DNA of 39,466 bases from a virus: the IMG/VR virus record IMGVR_UViG_3300031227_000150, positions 1-39,466 of that record. One strand, given 5' to 3'. Position 1 is the stretch's first letter; every line of letters starts with the position of its first letter. The notes beneath the pieces were generated by a model. The model ran no database searches. It worked only from the letters and a program-made list of their open reading frames with translations, and was not told the DNA's origin. The translations under genes were made by a program, and so were the position numbers. Of the stretch, positions 8,406 through 16,696 are shown in pieces.

Positions 8406-9188
8406 ATGAGGGATAAGAAGGGAAAGTTCCAAAAAGGCCATGCCCCATGGAATAAGGGAAAGACTGGAGTTTATTCGGAAGAACGACTAGAGGAATTAAG
8501 CCATTGTGCCAAAACTGGAGTGACGGGAATGTTGGGGAAAAAGCATAGCGAAGGAACAAAAGAAAAAATGAGCATAGTTAAAAGAGGAAAAGTGTTTTCC
8601 GAAAAACATAAGAAAAACTTAAGCAAGGCACATAGGAAAAGAGGAACAATTCCTCCTAGGTGGTGGGAAGATCCCATTCTTGCCACTAAAACCATGGGGA
8701 AGCTAAAGAAGAAAAAAGTGGTTATTCGGTGTGGAGTTTGTGGAAAAAAGTTTAAAGTTATTCCTTCTAGGGCTAAAACGGCTAATTTCTGTTCAAAGCA
8801 ATGTCATAATAAATCAATGATTGGTCGTCTTCTTACTAAAGAGTGGAAAGAAAAAATGATTAAAAATACCCTAATGGCGATGTTAAAACGTCCCACCTCT
8901 CTTGAAAAACAAATGATTGCCCTAATCAAAAAACACAATCTTCCCTATAAATATGTTGGTGATGGGGGCTTTTTAATAGGCTATAAAAATCCCGATTTCG
9001 TAAACATTAATGGAGAAAAGAAATTGATTGAAATTGGCAATGAATTTCATCACAAACCGCCATACACGAAGAATCGGAGGAAACACTTCGCCAAATACGG
9101 TTGGGAAAGCTATATTTTTATAGGAGATGAATTGGATGAGGGAAAAATACTAAAAATCCTAGGGAGTAAATTATGTTACAACGATTAA
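8406..9188 (+). CDS. Homing endonuclease with NUMOD3 repeats and Vsr/EDxHD-like nuclease domain
   Basis: This 260-residue protein has an N-terminal half with NUMOD3-type repeats (GHAPWNKGKTG; GMLGKKHSEGTKEKMS; GKVFSEKHKKNLSKAH) that contact DNA. A zinc-ribbon-like stretch (CGVCGKKF, then FCSKQCH) follows. The C-terminal ~90 residues read SLEKQMIALI, LPYKYVGDGGFLIG, NPDFVNINGEKKLIEIGNEFHH and KYGWESYIFIG. That is a very-short-patch-repair-like fold as used by EDxHD homing endonucleases such as I-Bth0305I. It is paralogous to the gene at 11236. The start lies 3 bases after the connector stop and its end overlaps the next tail gene by 16 bases. Confidence 0.8.
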   Translation: MRDKKGKFQKGHAPWNKGKTGVYSEERLEELSHCAKTGVTGMLGKKHSEGTKEKMSIVKRGKVFSEKHKKNLSKAHRKRGTIPPRWWEDPILATKTMGKLKKKKVVIRCGVCGKKFKVIPSRAKTANFCSKQCHNKSMIGRLLTKEWKEKMIKNTLMAMLKRPTSLEKQMIALIKKHNLPYKYVGDGGFLIGYKNPDFVNINGEKKLIEIGNEFHHKPPYTKNRRKHFAKYGWESYIFIGDELDEGKILKILGSKLCYND

Positions 9189-11107
9189 AACAACCAAAAT
9201 TTAAAGCACCACGTCAAGCCGTAGCTGATTGGGACAATTTTCGCGGAGGATTAAATTCTTTACTTCGTCCCACAGAACTTGCAAAGAACGAATTGGCTCA
9301 AATGGAGAATTTAATGCTTATCGGTCGTGGAGTTCCCACTAAGCGATGGGGAACACAAAATTATTTCCTTGCAGGAGTGACTGGTTACGGCAGAGGTTTG
9401 TTTCACGCCAAATCGGCTGTGGGAACAAGTGAGGTTTTAGGCATTACTGACTGGGGGCTTTTGGTCAAAAGAAGCGGAGCAAGTTATACGGTTTTGACTG
9501 GTGCTTCCTGGGGATCGGGATATAACCTTGAAGCCACGCAGCTTAATAATAGGGTATATTTGGTCAACGGACAGAGAGAGTTGGTAAGATATGACTTTTC
9601 CACCCTGACAGGGTTTCCCACATTGTCGGTTCCAGCTGGTGTGGCGGCAACTAACCTTTCGGGGGCAACCGGTGACACTACTTATTCATGGAGAATTGCC
9701 GCAACTTCTCAAGTGGGAGAAACGCTTGGATCAGCGGCCGTTGCCATGGCGAGCCTGCCCCAAGAACTTTCTGATACGAGCATTAGAGTTCAATGGACGC
9801 CAGTTTCGGCAGCCTCAGGGGACCTTACCGGTTATAATATTTATCGGGGTTCACCCGGTGATGAAACATGGTTGGCTTTTGTGGACGATGATACTAGCTC
9901 TTATGATGATGCGGGCTTAGATGTATCGCAACTGCGGGTGCCTCAAACCAAAGATACAACCGGAGGACCGATTGCCAAATGGATTATCCGGTACGAAGAC
10001 AGATTGATTCTTGCTGGGATTTCTGGTGAACCCACTAAAATCATGATTTCGGGAAGAGTTCCGAACCAAGACAAATTCACTTGGCCTTATGGAGGAGGAT
10101 ATGTTTTGGTCGATCCCGACACAGGAGATGAGATAACTGGTCTTGCCGTTCACCAGGGAAAGATTATTGTTTTCAAGGAAAATTCTGTTTGGCAAGTAAC
10201 TCTTAGTACAATAACAGTTGGCAATTTCACGATTCTTGAGCCTTCTTATGAATTGATTACTGCTTCTCAGGGTTGCACCAGCCACCGATCGATTGTGCCG
10301 GTTGAAAACGATTTGCTTTTCTGCAACAGGCAGGGTGTATATATCTTGGGATTCGAACCCAATATTTTGGCAGCTGTTTTGAGAACCAATGAGTTGTCAG
10401 TGAAAATCCGGCCATTTTTTGAAGCGATTACTCCGACAGACTTTGATGATGCTAGTGCGAATTACTTTGACCACAAGTATGTTTTGTCTTTTCCTGGTGC
10501 CAAAAAATGTATTGTCTTTGATAGGGAAAGAGCCGCTTGGGTCGGACCATGGACCACGGGGTTTGGAACAAACAAGTTTATTAAATATGTTGATTCGGGC
10601 AATGTTGAAAGATTGCTGGGAATAGATGCAGAAGACAATTATGTCAGTGAATTTTCAAAGACGTTGAATAGCGACAAGGGAACTGCCTTCAGGACTCTTT
10701 TGAAAACACGGAAAGAAGATTTTGGAGACTGGACGATTTTCAAGACCATCAATGAATCATTTTTATCTTTCAGGAATGTTTTGGGGAGTGTTAATATCAA
10801 TATTTTCTTGGAGGGAAGAGCGGGAGAGATAATCACCGCCAAAACATTTTCCATTGTCAGCCAAAAGGGTGTTTCCGGCTGGGGAACCGATCAATGGGGA
10901 TTGACTCAATGGGGGTTATCAAAGAATGACGCAGAACTGTCTTCAGAAGAATTAATTAGGCAGGCGTTGCTTTATAAAACCGCACGGACTTTCCAGGTGG
11001 AATTGATTTCGTCTGCCACAAGAGACAACTATGAATTACTAGGCATTAAGACTTTCTCTACCTTGCAAGGGCGTGGCTCAAGCCCATCTGATTGGAGAGC
11101 CTCTTAA
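9173..11107 (+). CDS. Tail stabilisation / tail tube protein (P22 gp10-like) with FN3 insertion
   Basis: This 644-residue protein opens with NFRGGLNSLLRPTELAKNELAQMENL, a segment typical of gp10/tail tubular B-type proteins. Residues ~145-255 form a fibronectin type III-like insertion (TTYSWRIAATSQVGET, VQWTPVSAASGDLTGYNIYRG). The rest is beta-strand rich and propeller-like (YEDRLILAGI, GLAVHQGKIIVFKENSVWQV, VENDLLFCNRQGVYILG), ending with a variable tip. In podoviruses this protein forms the tail hub below the connector, which is the previous structural gene. The start ATG overlaps the endonuclease gene by 16 bases. Assignment from motif pattern and order. Confidence 0.75.
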   Translation: MLQRLKQPKFKAPRQAVADWDNFRGGLNSLLRPTELAKNELAQMENLMLIGRGVPTKRWGTQNYFLAGVTGYGRGLFHAKSAVGTSEVLGITDWGLLVKRSGASYTVLTGASWGSGYNLEATQLNNRVYLVNGQRELVRYDFSTLTGFPTLSVPAGVAATNLSGATGDTTYSWRIAATSQVGETLGSAAVAMASLPQELSDTSIRVQWTPVSAASGDLTGYNIYRGSPGDETWLAFVDDDTSSYDDAGLDVSQLRVPQTKDTTGGPIAKWIIRYEDRLILAGISGEPTKIMISGRVPNQDKFTWPYGGGYVLVDPDTGDEITGLAVHQGKIIVFKENSVWQVTLSTITVGNFTILEPSYELITASQGCTSHRSIVPVENDLLFCNRQGVYILGFEPNILAAVLRTNELSVKIRPFFEAITPTDFDDASANYFDHKYVLSFPGAKKCIVFDRERAAWVGPWTTGFGTNKFIKYVDSGNVERLLGIDAEDNYVSEFSKTLNSDKGTAFRTLLKTRKEDFGDWTIFKTINESFLSFRNVLGSVNINIFLEGRAGEIITAKTFSIVSQKGVSGWGTDQWGLTQWGLSKNDAELSSEELIRQALLYKTARTFQVELISSATRDNYELLGIKTFSTLQGRGSSPSDWRAS

Positions 11108-11111
11108 TCCC

Positions 11112-11140
11112 TTGACAAGGAAGCGAATTGTTGTTTTAAT
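11112..11140 (+). promoter_or_regulatory. Promoter of leader unit B
   Basis: TTGACA (11112-11117) inside the shared CCCTTGACAAGG core, a 17-base spacer, and -10 TTTAAT (11135-11140). An alternative -10, TATAGA, lies 27 bases from the -35 and is less likely. It starts immediately after the tail protein stop codon. Confidence 0.6.
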
Positions 11141-11150
11141 TAATTATAGA

Positions 11151-11206
11151 GTCTGTTAAGCGGGAAACGCTCGCAGACGACAATAGGGTCTAACCGACCC
11201 TTTTTT
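11151..11206 (+). ncRNA. Leader RNA unit B: two-tier hairpin plus terminator
   Basis: Outer stem GTCTG/CAGAC (11151-11155, 11174-11178), 5' spacer TTA, inner stem AGCG/CGCT, loop GGAAA, 3' spacer CG. This matches unit A in every structural step, but the outer stem shares no sequence, which is covariation. The terminator of unit B follows after 7 bases. Unit B precedes an endonuclease gene and an adhesin-like gene. Confidence 0.7.
11186..11206 (+). terminator. Intrinsic terminator of leader unit B
   Basis: GGGTC (11186-11190), loop TAACC and GACCC (11196-11200) are followed by six T (11201-11206). It lies ~30 bases before the next start codon, so transcripts from the unit B promoter meet it before any gene. 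Confidence 0.8.
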
Positions 11207-11235
11207 ATTGGAATAAATTAAAAGAAAGGAAGAAA

Positions 11236-11916
11236 ATGTCCTGGCCTAAAGGAAAACCAACATGGAATAAAGGGAAAATTGAATGGAAAAAGTGTAAAGT
11301 GTGTGGGAAGAAAATTAGAAAGTGGCGAGTTTATTGTTCGAAAGAATGTGTATCAATTGGAAGAAGTGGAGAAAATAGATGTGGATTTAAAAAAGGACAT
11401 ATTCCTTGGAACAAAGATATGAAAAGGAGTGAAGAATTTAAAAAGGCATGCCGAGAGAGAGCACTTAGATTAAAACAAAAACCACCCAAATATAATAAAA
11501 GAGGAAAAAATCATTGGAATTGGAAAGGTGGTTTACCAGTTTGTGTTGAGTGTGGGAAAATAATCTCTAGGTATAGGACTCGATGTCTCAAGTGTCATCT
11601 TGGAACAAAAAGAATGACTACTTTAGAAAAGAAAGTTCAGAATGTGATTAATAAATATAAATTGCCATATAAATTTGTTGGAAATGGAGAATTTTTTATT
11701 GAAAGGAAAAATCCTGATTTCATTAATATAAATGGAGAGAAAAAAGCTATTGAAGTTTATTGGAAGCGACACAAAGATAAATTTAAAAAGGGAGGATTTG
11801 TGGGTTGGAAAAAAGAAAGAGAAACAGTTTTTTCTAAGTATGGTTGGACAATTATTTTTTTAGATGAAAATAACATGATAGAAGAAAAAATATTAGAAGC
11901 CTTAAGAAAGGGGTGA
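11236..11916 (+). CDS. Homing endonuclease with zinc finger and Vsr/EDxHD-like nuclease domain
   Basis: This 226-residue protein has two zinc-finger segments: CKVCGKKI paired with CSKECV, and CVECGKII paired with CLKCHLG. NUMOD3-like motifs (GHIPWNKDMKRSEEFKKACRERA) lie between. The C-terminal nuclease is close to that of the gene at 8406: TLEKKVQNVI, LPYKFVGNGEFFI, NPDFININGEKKAIEV and KYGWTIIFLD. It has a good ribosome site (AAAGGAAGAAA). Its stop codon lies 5 bases before the coding frame of the next gene, whose normal start codon appears to be missing. Confidence 0.8.
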   Translation: MSWPKGKPTWNKGKIEWKKCKVCGKKIRKWRVYCSKECVSIGRSGENRCGFKKGHIPWNKDMKRSEEFKKACRERALRLKQKPPKYNKRGKNHWNWKGGLPVCVECGKIISRYRTRCLKCHLGTKRMTTLEKKVQNVINKYKLPYKFVGNGEFFIERKNPDFININGEKKAIEVYWKRHKDKFKKGGFVGWKKERETVFSKYGWTIIFLDENNMIEEKILEALRKG

Positions 11917-11921
11917 GTTGA

Positions 11922-12743
11922 ATTTCAGCAAAACTCTGGGAATCGGCAGGCGTAAACGCTTTTCAGACAACCCTTAATGGATCAATAGCAAGTGACACTA
12001 CAACCATTACTCTGTCTTCAGTAACAAACTTGGTTGCCCCAAGTATTCTTGTTATTGACCGGCAAGATGGTGTTGGAAATGATACTCCAACGAAAAGAGA
12101 ATACATTTCTTTTACTGGAATTAGCGGGAATGATCTTACAGGAGTCACTCGTGGGGTAGCCAGTTCTACTGCTCAGGCCCACTCTTCCGGTGCTTTAGTT
12201 GAAGCGATCCCTTCTGCAACTCACTGGACGGATTTAGTAGATTTCTTACAGGTAGAACACTCTTCTGCTGGGAAGCATGTTCTCTCCACGGTGACTATTG
12301 CTTATGCTGAGGTGGCAAGATTGGTTGTGACTTCTTTAGCCTCACTTGCTGTTGTAAATGTAAAAGGACAATTTGTGTGGACAAGTGCAGGAGCTCTAGT
12401 AACTTCTTTGGCAACTGCTCCTGGGGATAGTCATTTACCTTTTTTGAGAGCAAGGAAGAATTTGACTTTAAATGGTGTTTGGGCAGGTTTAAATTCTGCT
12501 CCTTCAACAGCAGCATTTCAGGCTAATATCAGTTATCGTTCAGAACCAACAGGGGCTCATACGACCCTTTTGTCAACCGCATTAACGATTGACGTGGGCG
12601 AATATGAGTCGAGAACTGCGGCGACTCCAGTAGTTTTAGGATTGACAAGTTTAGCATCAGGGACTCTTTTGAGCCCGAGCATTGATGCTCCGGGTGATGG
12701 AGGAGACCTCACTTTGACTATAGCTGCGACAGAGCGACCATAA
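11922..12743 (+). CDS. Phage structural/adhesin-like protein with no canonical start codon
   Basis: The frame is open from just after the TGA at 11919-11921. No ATG, GTG or TTG occurs until TTG at 12030, yet the intervening residues (KLWESAGVNAFQTTLNGSI, then TTITLSSVTNLVAPSILVIDR) look like the true N-terminus of the protein, not leader. An ATT codon at 11922 lies 5 bases after GGGGTGA and could initiate. The conservative form is 12030-12743 (237 aa). After an N-terminal domain with YISFTGISGNDLTGVTRG, the protein becomes Ser/Thr/Ala-rich and beta-prone, with TSLASLA motifs like those of the 6482 protein. Likely a virion surface protein. The stop overlaps the next ATG (TAATG). Confidence 0.65.
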   Translation: MSAKLWESAGVNAFQTTLNGSIASDTTTITLSSVTNLVAPSILVIDRQDGVGNDTPTKREYISFTGISGNDLTGVTRGVASSTAQAHSSGALVEAIPSATHWTDLVDFLQVEHSSAGKHVLSTVTIAYAEVARLVVTSLASLAVVNVKGQFVWTSAGALVTSLATAPGDSHLPFLRARKNLTLNGVWAGLNSAPSTAAFQANISYRSEPTGAHTTLLSTALTIDVGEYESRTAATPVVLGLTSLASGTLLSPSIDAPGDGGDLTLTIAATERP

Positions 12744-13321
12744 TGGCAAACATACTTATTAATTCTGATTTTGAGAATGGAAGTGGAGACCGAACCACAG
12801 AAGGGTGGCTTGGCAATAGTTCTGCTTATGGTACTTATCTTATGGCTGCTTATGGAACTTTATCCTTTCAGGCTACCGCTTATCATGGTTCTCAGGCTAT
12901 TAAACTTGATGTTGGACAAAGCTCTTGGCTTGAAGTAAGTAATGTTGATACAAATGATACTAATGCAATCAAGGCCTATTGTCCTGCGATTACAGGAAAC
13001 ACAAAATATAAACTTACTGGATGGCAGAAAAGCGATGGCTTCAGCGTTGGTGTTCAAGGATTATGTGTTTATATTAGGGAATTTGATTCGGATGGAGCTG
13101 TTATTGTTAATTTGGCTACGGATGGTATGTTAGGCACTCAAGACTGGACAGAAGTAACACACACTTGGACAACTCACGCTGATGCCGCCTACATAGGAAT
13201 TACCTATATAAGGGCACACGGAGATGGAGGAGCTACTGGCGATTTATATGCCGATTACTTTAGTTTGGAAGAAGTAGGAGAAGAAGAAAAAAACAACATT
13301 TATGGATATTTTAATTGCTAG
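12743..13321 (+). CDS. Carbohydrate-binding-module-like virion protein
   Basis: This 192-residue protein opens ANILINSDFENG and continues with GWLGNS, YHGSQAIKLDV, NTKYKLTGWQKSDG and WTEVTHTWTT. It ends in LYADYFSLEEV, the strand order typical of CBM_4_9-like beta-sandwich domains that bind polysaccharide. The start overlaps the previous stop. The C-terminus past SLEEVG (EEEKNNIYGYFNC) is unlike the domain and abuts a homing endonuclease gene, so the original end may have been altered by that insertion. A glycan-binding role on the virion is inferred. Confidence 0.7.
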   Translation: MANILINSDFENGSGDRTTEGWLGNSSAYGTYLMAAYGTLSFQATAYHGSQAIKLDVGQSSWLEVSNVDTNDTNAIKAYCPAITGNTKYKLTGWQKSDGFSVGVQGLCVYIREFDSDGAVIVNLATDGMLGTQDWTEVTHTWTTHADAAYIGITYIRAHGDGGATGDLYADYFSLEEVGEEEKNNIYGYFNC

Positions 13322-13323
13322 AC

Positions 13324-13980
13324 ATGAGAAATAAAAACATTATACATAAATGTAAAAACTGTGGAAAGAAATTTTTCCATCGGTCGAAAGGAGCTAATAA
13401 ATATTGTTCTCATAAATGTTATGTCGAACATTATTGGACAAAGGAAAGACGAGAAGCTCAAGCAATAAAAAGTAGAAAAAGAATATTAAGTAAAAATCCT
13501 ATGGAAAATAAAGAAAATAGAAAAAAAGTAAGTTTGTCTAAACTAGGAAAAAAAAGAAAGCCATTTAGTAAAAAATGCAAAGAAAATATGAGCAATGCTC
13601 ATAAGGGAGAAAAGAGTTGGTTTTGGGGAAAAAAGGGAAGTCAGCATCCTGGTTGGAGAGGTGGTTTATCATCATTGAATCAATTAATTAGAAGCAATGG
13701 TTTAATGGACTCTTGGAGAAGAAAAATATTCGAAAGAGACAATTTTACTTGTCAGGAGTGTAAAGGAAATGGGCGGTTAGTAGCACATCATATTGTTACT
13801 TTCATAACTCTCTTGCGAAAAAACCATATAACAACAGTAAAAGAGGCAGAAAAATGTGATGAACTATGGAATCTTGATAATGGTATAACTCTATGTAAAA
13901 AGTGTCATGACCCTACGATTAAAAGAGAGAAATTATATGAAGAAAGATACAAGGAAATTATTGAAAGTTTCAATGTTTAA
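13324..13980 (+). CDS. HNH homing endonuclease with zinc finger and NUMOD3-like repeats
   Basis: I prefer ATG 13324 (MRNKNIIHKCKNCGKKF) to the upstream TTG at 13315. The protein has a zinc finger (CKNCGKKFF, then YCSHKCY), basic NUMOD3-like segments (NPMENKENRKKVSLSKLGKK, NMSNAHKG), then GSQHPGWRGG. The HNH nuclease has RRKIFERDNFTCQECKG, VAHHIVTF, DNGITLCKKCHD. There is no clear ribosome site, and the gene starts 2 bases after the upstream stop. Family is clear; target is not. Confidence 0.82.
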   Translation: MRNKNIIHKCKNCGKKFFHRSKGANKYCSHKCYVEHYWTKERREAQAIKSRKRILSKNPMENKENRKKVSLSKLGKKRKPFSKKCKENMSNAHKGEKSWFWGKKGSQHPGWRGGLSSLNQLIRSNGLMDSWRRKIFERDNFTCQECKGNGRLVAHHIVTFITLLRKNHITTVKEAEKCDELWNLDNGITLCKKCHDPTIKREKLYEERYKEIIESFNV

Positions 13981-13985
13981 CTAAT

Positions 13986-14156
13986 ATGCCAGGACCAGGA
14001 AGTCGCATTTCTACTTGGAAAATTTGCCCAGAATGTGGAGAGGAATTTTTATCTTACACAAGGAAGATTTGTGAGGATTGTTATCAAAGATTGAGATATC
14101 AAAGAAAGAAGAAAAAGTTACTTCAAAAGAAAAAAGAATTGTTGAACATAAAATGA
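13986..14156 (+). CDS. Small zinc-ribbon protein (56 aa)
   Basis: A short ORF starting ATG 13986, 5 bases after the endonuclease stop. It encodes CPECGEEF at residues 14-21 and CEDC at 29-32, a two-knuckle zinc ribbon, followed by a strongly basic helix (RYQRKKKKLLQKKK). The stop overlaps the next ATG as ATGA, which supports it as a translated gene. It could be a free DNA-binding finger or a remnant of an endonuclease zinc module; nothing more can be assigned. Confidence 0.55.
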   Translation: MPGPGSRISTWKICPECGEEFLSYTRKICEDCYQRLRYQRKKKKLLQKKKELLNIK

Positions 14157-14308
14157 AAGAAAAGGATTTTGTTATCAGGAAATATTGGGGTTCTTTTGGC
14201 ATCAGAAGAAGTGCTAAACCAACTGTTGAATCAGCTGAACTAACTCGTGATGAAAAGAACGCCGAATGGGTGCGAAAAAAAAATAAAGAGGCGGAAAGCT
14301 GGCTTTAA
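14153..14308 (+). CDS. Small charged protein of unknown function (51 aa)
   Basis: ATG at 14153 is coupled to the preceding stop (ATGA). The upstream in-frame start at 14078 would run through the zinc-ribbon gene in another frame and is less likely. The sequence (FVIRKYWGSFGIRRSAKPT, then acidic and Lys/Glu-rich) resembles no family I know. Confidence 0.45.
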   Translation: MKEKDFVIRKYWGSFGIRRSAKPTVESAELTRDEKNAEWVRKKNKEAESWL

Positions 14309-14367
14309 TCAGTTTACTGGATTTTACAAAGGGCGTTGGTGGGTTAAGGGTAGACCGATGAAAAGAA

Positions 14368-14661
14368 ATGAAAGAAAGGTTGTGGAAGGCAATATCAGAA
14401 ATAGACGGAGAAATCTTTTCTCTGGGAATGAAAGATGCCGAAATAATCCGCTTACCTGAAAGTGAATGGATTGAAGGAGGAGAACATGGTATTTTTGCGA
14501 CAAGACATAAGTCAGATGCCGAAAAAGTTATTTACTCTGCCGAACATAGAAAGGTTTTGTCAATACCATTAAACATGAAAGTGATACCTATTATTGGTGA
14601 GATAAAGGATGATAGAGGGAAGACAGTAGTTTGTGAAAGGATTTTAATAGAAGGTGAATAA
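14368..14661 (+). CDS. Hypothetical protein (97 aa)
   Basis: A small mixed alpha/beta protein: an N-terminal helix (MKERLWKAISEIDGEIFSLG), then alternating strands ending IPIIGEIKDDRGKTVVCERILI. There are no recognisable motifs or membrane segments. Its stop overlaps the GTG start of the metallophosphatase gene by 8 bases, so the two are probably co-translated. Confidence 0.55.
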   Translation: MKERLWKAISEIDGEIFSLGMKDAEIIRLPESEWIEGGEHGIFATRHKSDAEKVIYSAEHRKVLSIPLNMKVIPIIGEIKDDRGKTVVCERILIEGE

Positions 14662-16621
14662 AGAAATAGGATTACACTATTTAGGGGGTGACTTTAAGAC
14701 AAGAACCCAAATCAGACGGAAACTTCTCTCTGAGGAGTTGACTGCTCCGCTCCAATTAACAAAACCTGCTTTAGTTAGAACCTTCGCTGAATGGCAGCCG
14801 ATTATAAACAGACGGCAAAAAGAATACCAGGAACTCCTTGGAATACCAGAAACAATCCACATTGAAATCGCTACTGAAAAACCAATCCTGCTTGTCCCCA
14901 TAGGGGATGTTCATGCCGAGCATCCTGAAACCAATCTTGAACAATTTGGTAAAGACATAGATTTAGCAAAATCAGTTAATGCGTATTTTATCACTTTAGG
15001 AGATTTAACCAATAGTATCTTCTGGAAAGCAGAACCTTCCTTAATGACTGCCCAAGAGTCAACAATGTATATCAGGTCGGCCTTGAAATATATGGCGGAA
15101 GATGGACACCTTTTGGCTTCATGGCTTGGCGACCATGATTGTCTTGATGAGAAAACGGAAGTATATACAAAACGAGGTTGGTTAAAATGGAATGAGCTTA
15201 ATGAAAAGGATAATCTTTTGACTATAAACCCCGATGGTGGGTTGTTAGAATGGCATAAATACGAAAAGAAAATTGTTGAAGATTTTGATGGAGAGCTAAT
15301 TCATATCAAGGGTAAAAATATTGACTTGTTGGGAACAGAAAACCATCGGGTGTTTTATCAAAAGCGAAGAACTGATAAATATGATTTTATCCCCTTGGAA
15401 CAGTTTGCTAGTTTAAAGTGGGCAGACCATTATGGAATTCCTAATGCTTCAACTTTTAATTTTAGTGATTATCCGATATCAGATGAACTAATTCGATTGG
15501 TGGCGTGGTTGATTACTGATGGGTGGATTCAAACAAGAAAAGGCTATGGTTATCAACGGGTATGTTATACACAAAAGGAAGAGGATGCTCATTTAATTAC
15601 TGATATTTTGGATGGACTTGGTTTTAAGTATTCTGCTAAAAGAAGGATTAGAACAAGAGATAAAATTGATGGCATGAAAATTAAATCCTTAAAGCCATCT
15701 ATTGATATAGGAGTTTGTTCCAAAGATTCTAAGAAAATTTTAGATTTGATTAAAGATAAAAAATCCATGCCGTCATGGGTTTATAAATTGAGTGATAGGC
15801 AGTTTGACGCTTTTCTGGATTCTTTGATTGATGGTGATGGAACTCGGCTTCCGAGAATGAAGAATTGTGCTTGTTTCTATCAAAAGAGCAAGAAATTGAT
15901 TGATGAATTACAGGCTTTGTGTGCGATGCACAATATTAAAACCAACATTTACGAGTATAAAAACCGAATGGGGAATAAGCAATATCGGCTCAATATAAAT
16001 TTTAGGAAAGACACTCGATTGGTTTCTCCAAAAGCGGTTAGAGAAAATTACAAGGGGAAGATTTGGGATGTTTCAATACCACCTAACAGAAACTTCTTTG
16101 TTAGAAGAAATGGCAAAGCGTATTTTACTGGTAATTCTTGGGCTTTTGACAAACACGGAAGCCATACACTTTACGCTGATTTTTGGGAGAAGTTTAACGC
16201 CCATTTACTAGACGGAGTATCTTATGTTGATATTGGACTTAATAACGGAGATACAGTCCAGAAATACGGGATAGTTGGCTCTCATCGCCACCCTGGCCAC
16301 AGTATCTACAATTCCAGCCATCAATGTTTAAGACAATGGAGAGATGAGGGAGTAGGGTCTCTTATTAGTATTTCTGCTCACAAACACACTAAGGCCCATA
16401 ATCAACAAACCCATAAACTTTATGGTGGAAAAGAGGTTGTGTTTCATTCTGTTGCCATAGGAACATATAAAGAATCAGACCGATATAGCAGAAAACACGG
16501 TTGGCCACGCAAGGGAGAAAAGACAGCTGGAGCGTTTGGAATAGTGCTTTATCCAGGCAAGGAAAAAATTCACATTTTCTGGGAATTAGAAGATGCGGTA
16601 GACGCACTAAGCAAGGCTTGA
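14654..16621 (+). CDS. Calcineurin-like metallophosphoesterase interrupted by an intein
   Basis: This 655-residue precursor starts at GTG 14654 with AGAAGG upstream. The extein parts carry the metallophosphoesterase signature: GDVHAEH (motif I), LGDLTN (II), GDHD (III, residues 159-162) and the late histidines GSHRHPGH and SAHKHTKAH (IV-V). Together these would bind two metal ions for phosphoester cleavage. An intein of 332 residues is inserted directly after motif III and must be spliced out to reunite GDHD with SWAFDKHG. The mature enzyme would be ~323 residues. In phages such enzymes may act on nucleotides or nucleic acid; the substrate here is unknown. It sits among late genes. Confidence 0.85.
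   Translation: MNKEIGLHYLGGDFKTRTQIRRKLLSEELTAPLQLTKPALVRTFAEWQPIINRRQKEYQELLGIPETIHIEIATEKPILLVPIGDVHAEHPETNLEQFGKDIDLAKSVNAYFITLGDLTNSIFWKAEPSLMTAQESTMYIRSALKYMAEDGHLLASWLGDHDCLDEKTEVYTKRGWLKWNELNEKDNLLTINPDGGLLEWHKYEKKIVEDFDGELIHIKGKNIDLLGTENHRVFYQKRRTDKYDFIPLEQFASLKWADHYGIPNASTFNFSDYPISDELIRLVAWLITDGWIQTRKGYGYQRVCYTQKEEDAHLITDILDGLGFKYSAKRRIRTRDKIDGMKIKSLKPSIDIGVCSKDSKKILDLIKDKKSMPSWVYKLSDRQFDAFLDSLIDGDGTRLPRMKNCACFYQKSKKLIDELQALCAMHNIKTNIYEYKNRMGNKQYRLNINFRKDTRLVSPKAVRENYKGKIWDVSIPPNRNFFVRRNGKAYFTGNSWAFDKHGSHTLYADFWEKFNAHLLDGVSYVDIGLNNGDTVQKYGIVGSHRHPGHSIYNSSHQCLRQWRDEGVGSLISISAHKHTKAHNQQTHKLYGGKEVVFHSVAIGTYKESDRYSRKHGWPRKGEKTAGAFGIVLYPGKEKIHIFWELEDAVDALSKA
15140..16135 (+). mobile_element. 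Intein with LAGLIDADG homing endonuclease domain
   Basis: The inserted segment starts at Cys (TGT 15140; CLDEKTEVYTKRGW, block A) and ends YFTGN before the +1 Ser of the C-extein. Block B is GTENHRV (65-71). LAGLIDADG-type helices are at 117-130 (LIRLVAWLITDGWI) and 221-234 (QFDAFLDSLIDGDG). Block F is IWDVSIPPNRNFF (308-320). The residue before the terminal Asn is Gly rather than the usual His, a known but less common variant that may slow branch resolution. The insertion site is at the metal-binding GDHD motif, the conserved kind of position inteins favour. Confidence 0.88.
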
Positions 16622-16660
16622 AAATAAGATGTCCAGTATTTTCTTTTCTTATTGGAGAAA

Positions 16661-16669
16661 TGGTATAAT
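16661..16669 (+). promoter_or_regulatory. Extended -10 promoter (TGGTATAAT) before HNH gene
   Basis: A perfect TGnTATAAT with TATAAT at 16664-16669; no convincing -35. Transcription from about 16676 would give a ~20-base leader to the ATG at 16697. It gives this endonuclease gene its own promoter. Confidence 0.55.
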
Positions 16670-16696
16670 AATGAAAATGAGGACAGAATAAATATT

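Noticed and set aside
14247-14459. 70-codon plus-strand ORF overlapping two small genes
   Set aside because: Arg/Asn-rich low-quality frame; the overlapping frames at 14153 and 14368 have better start context and coupling.
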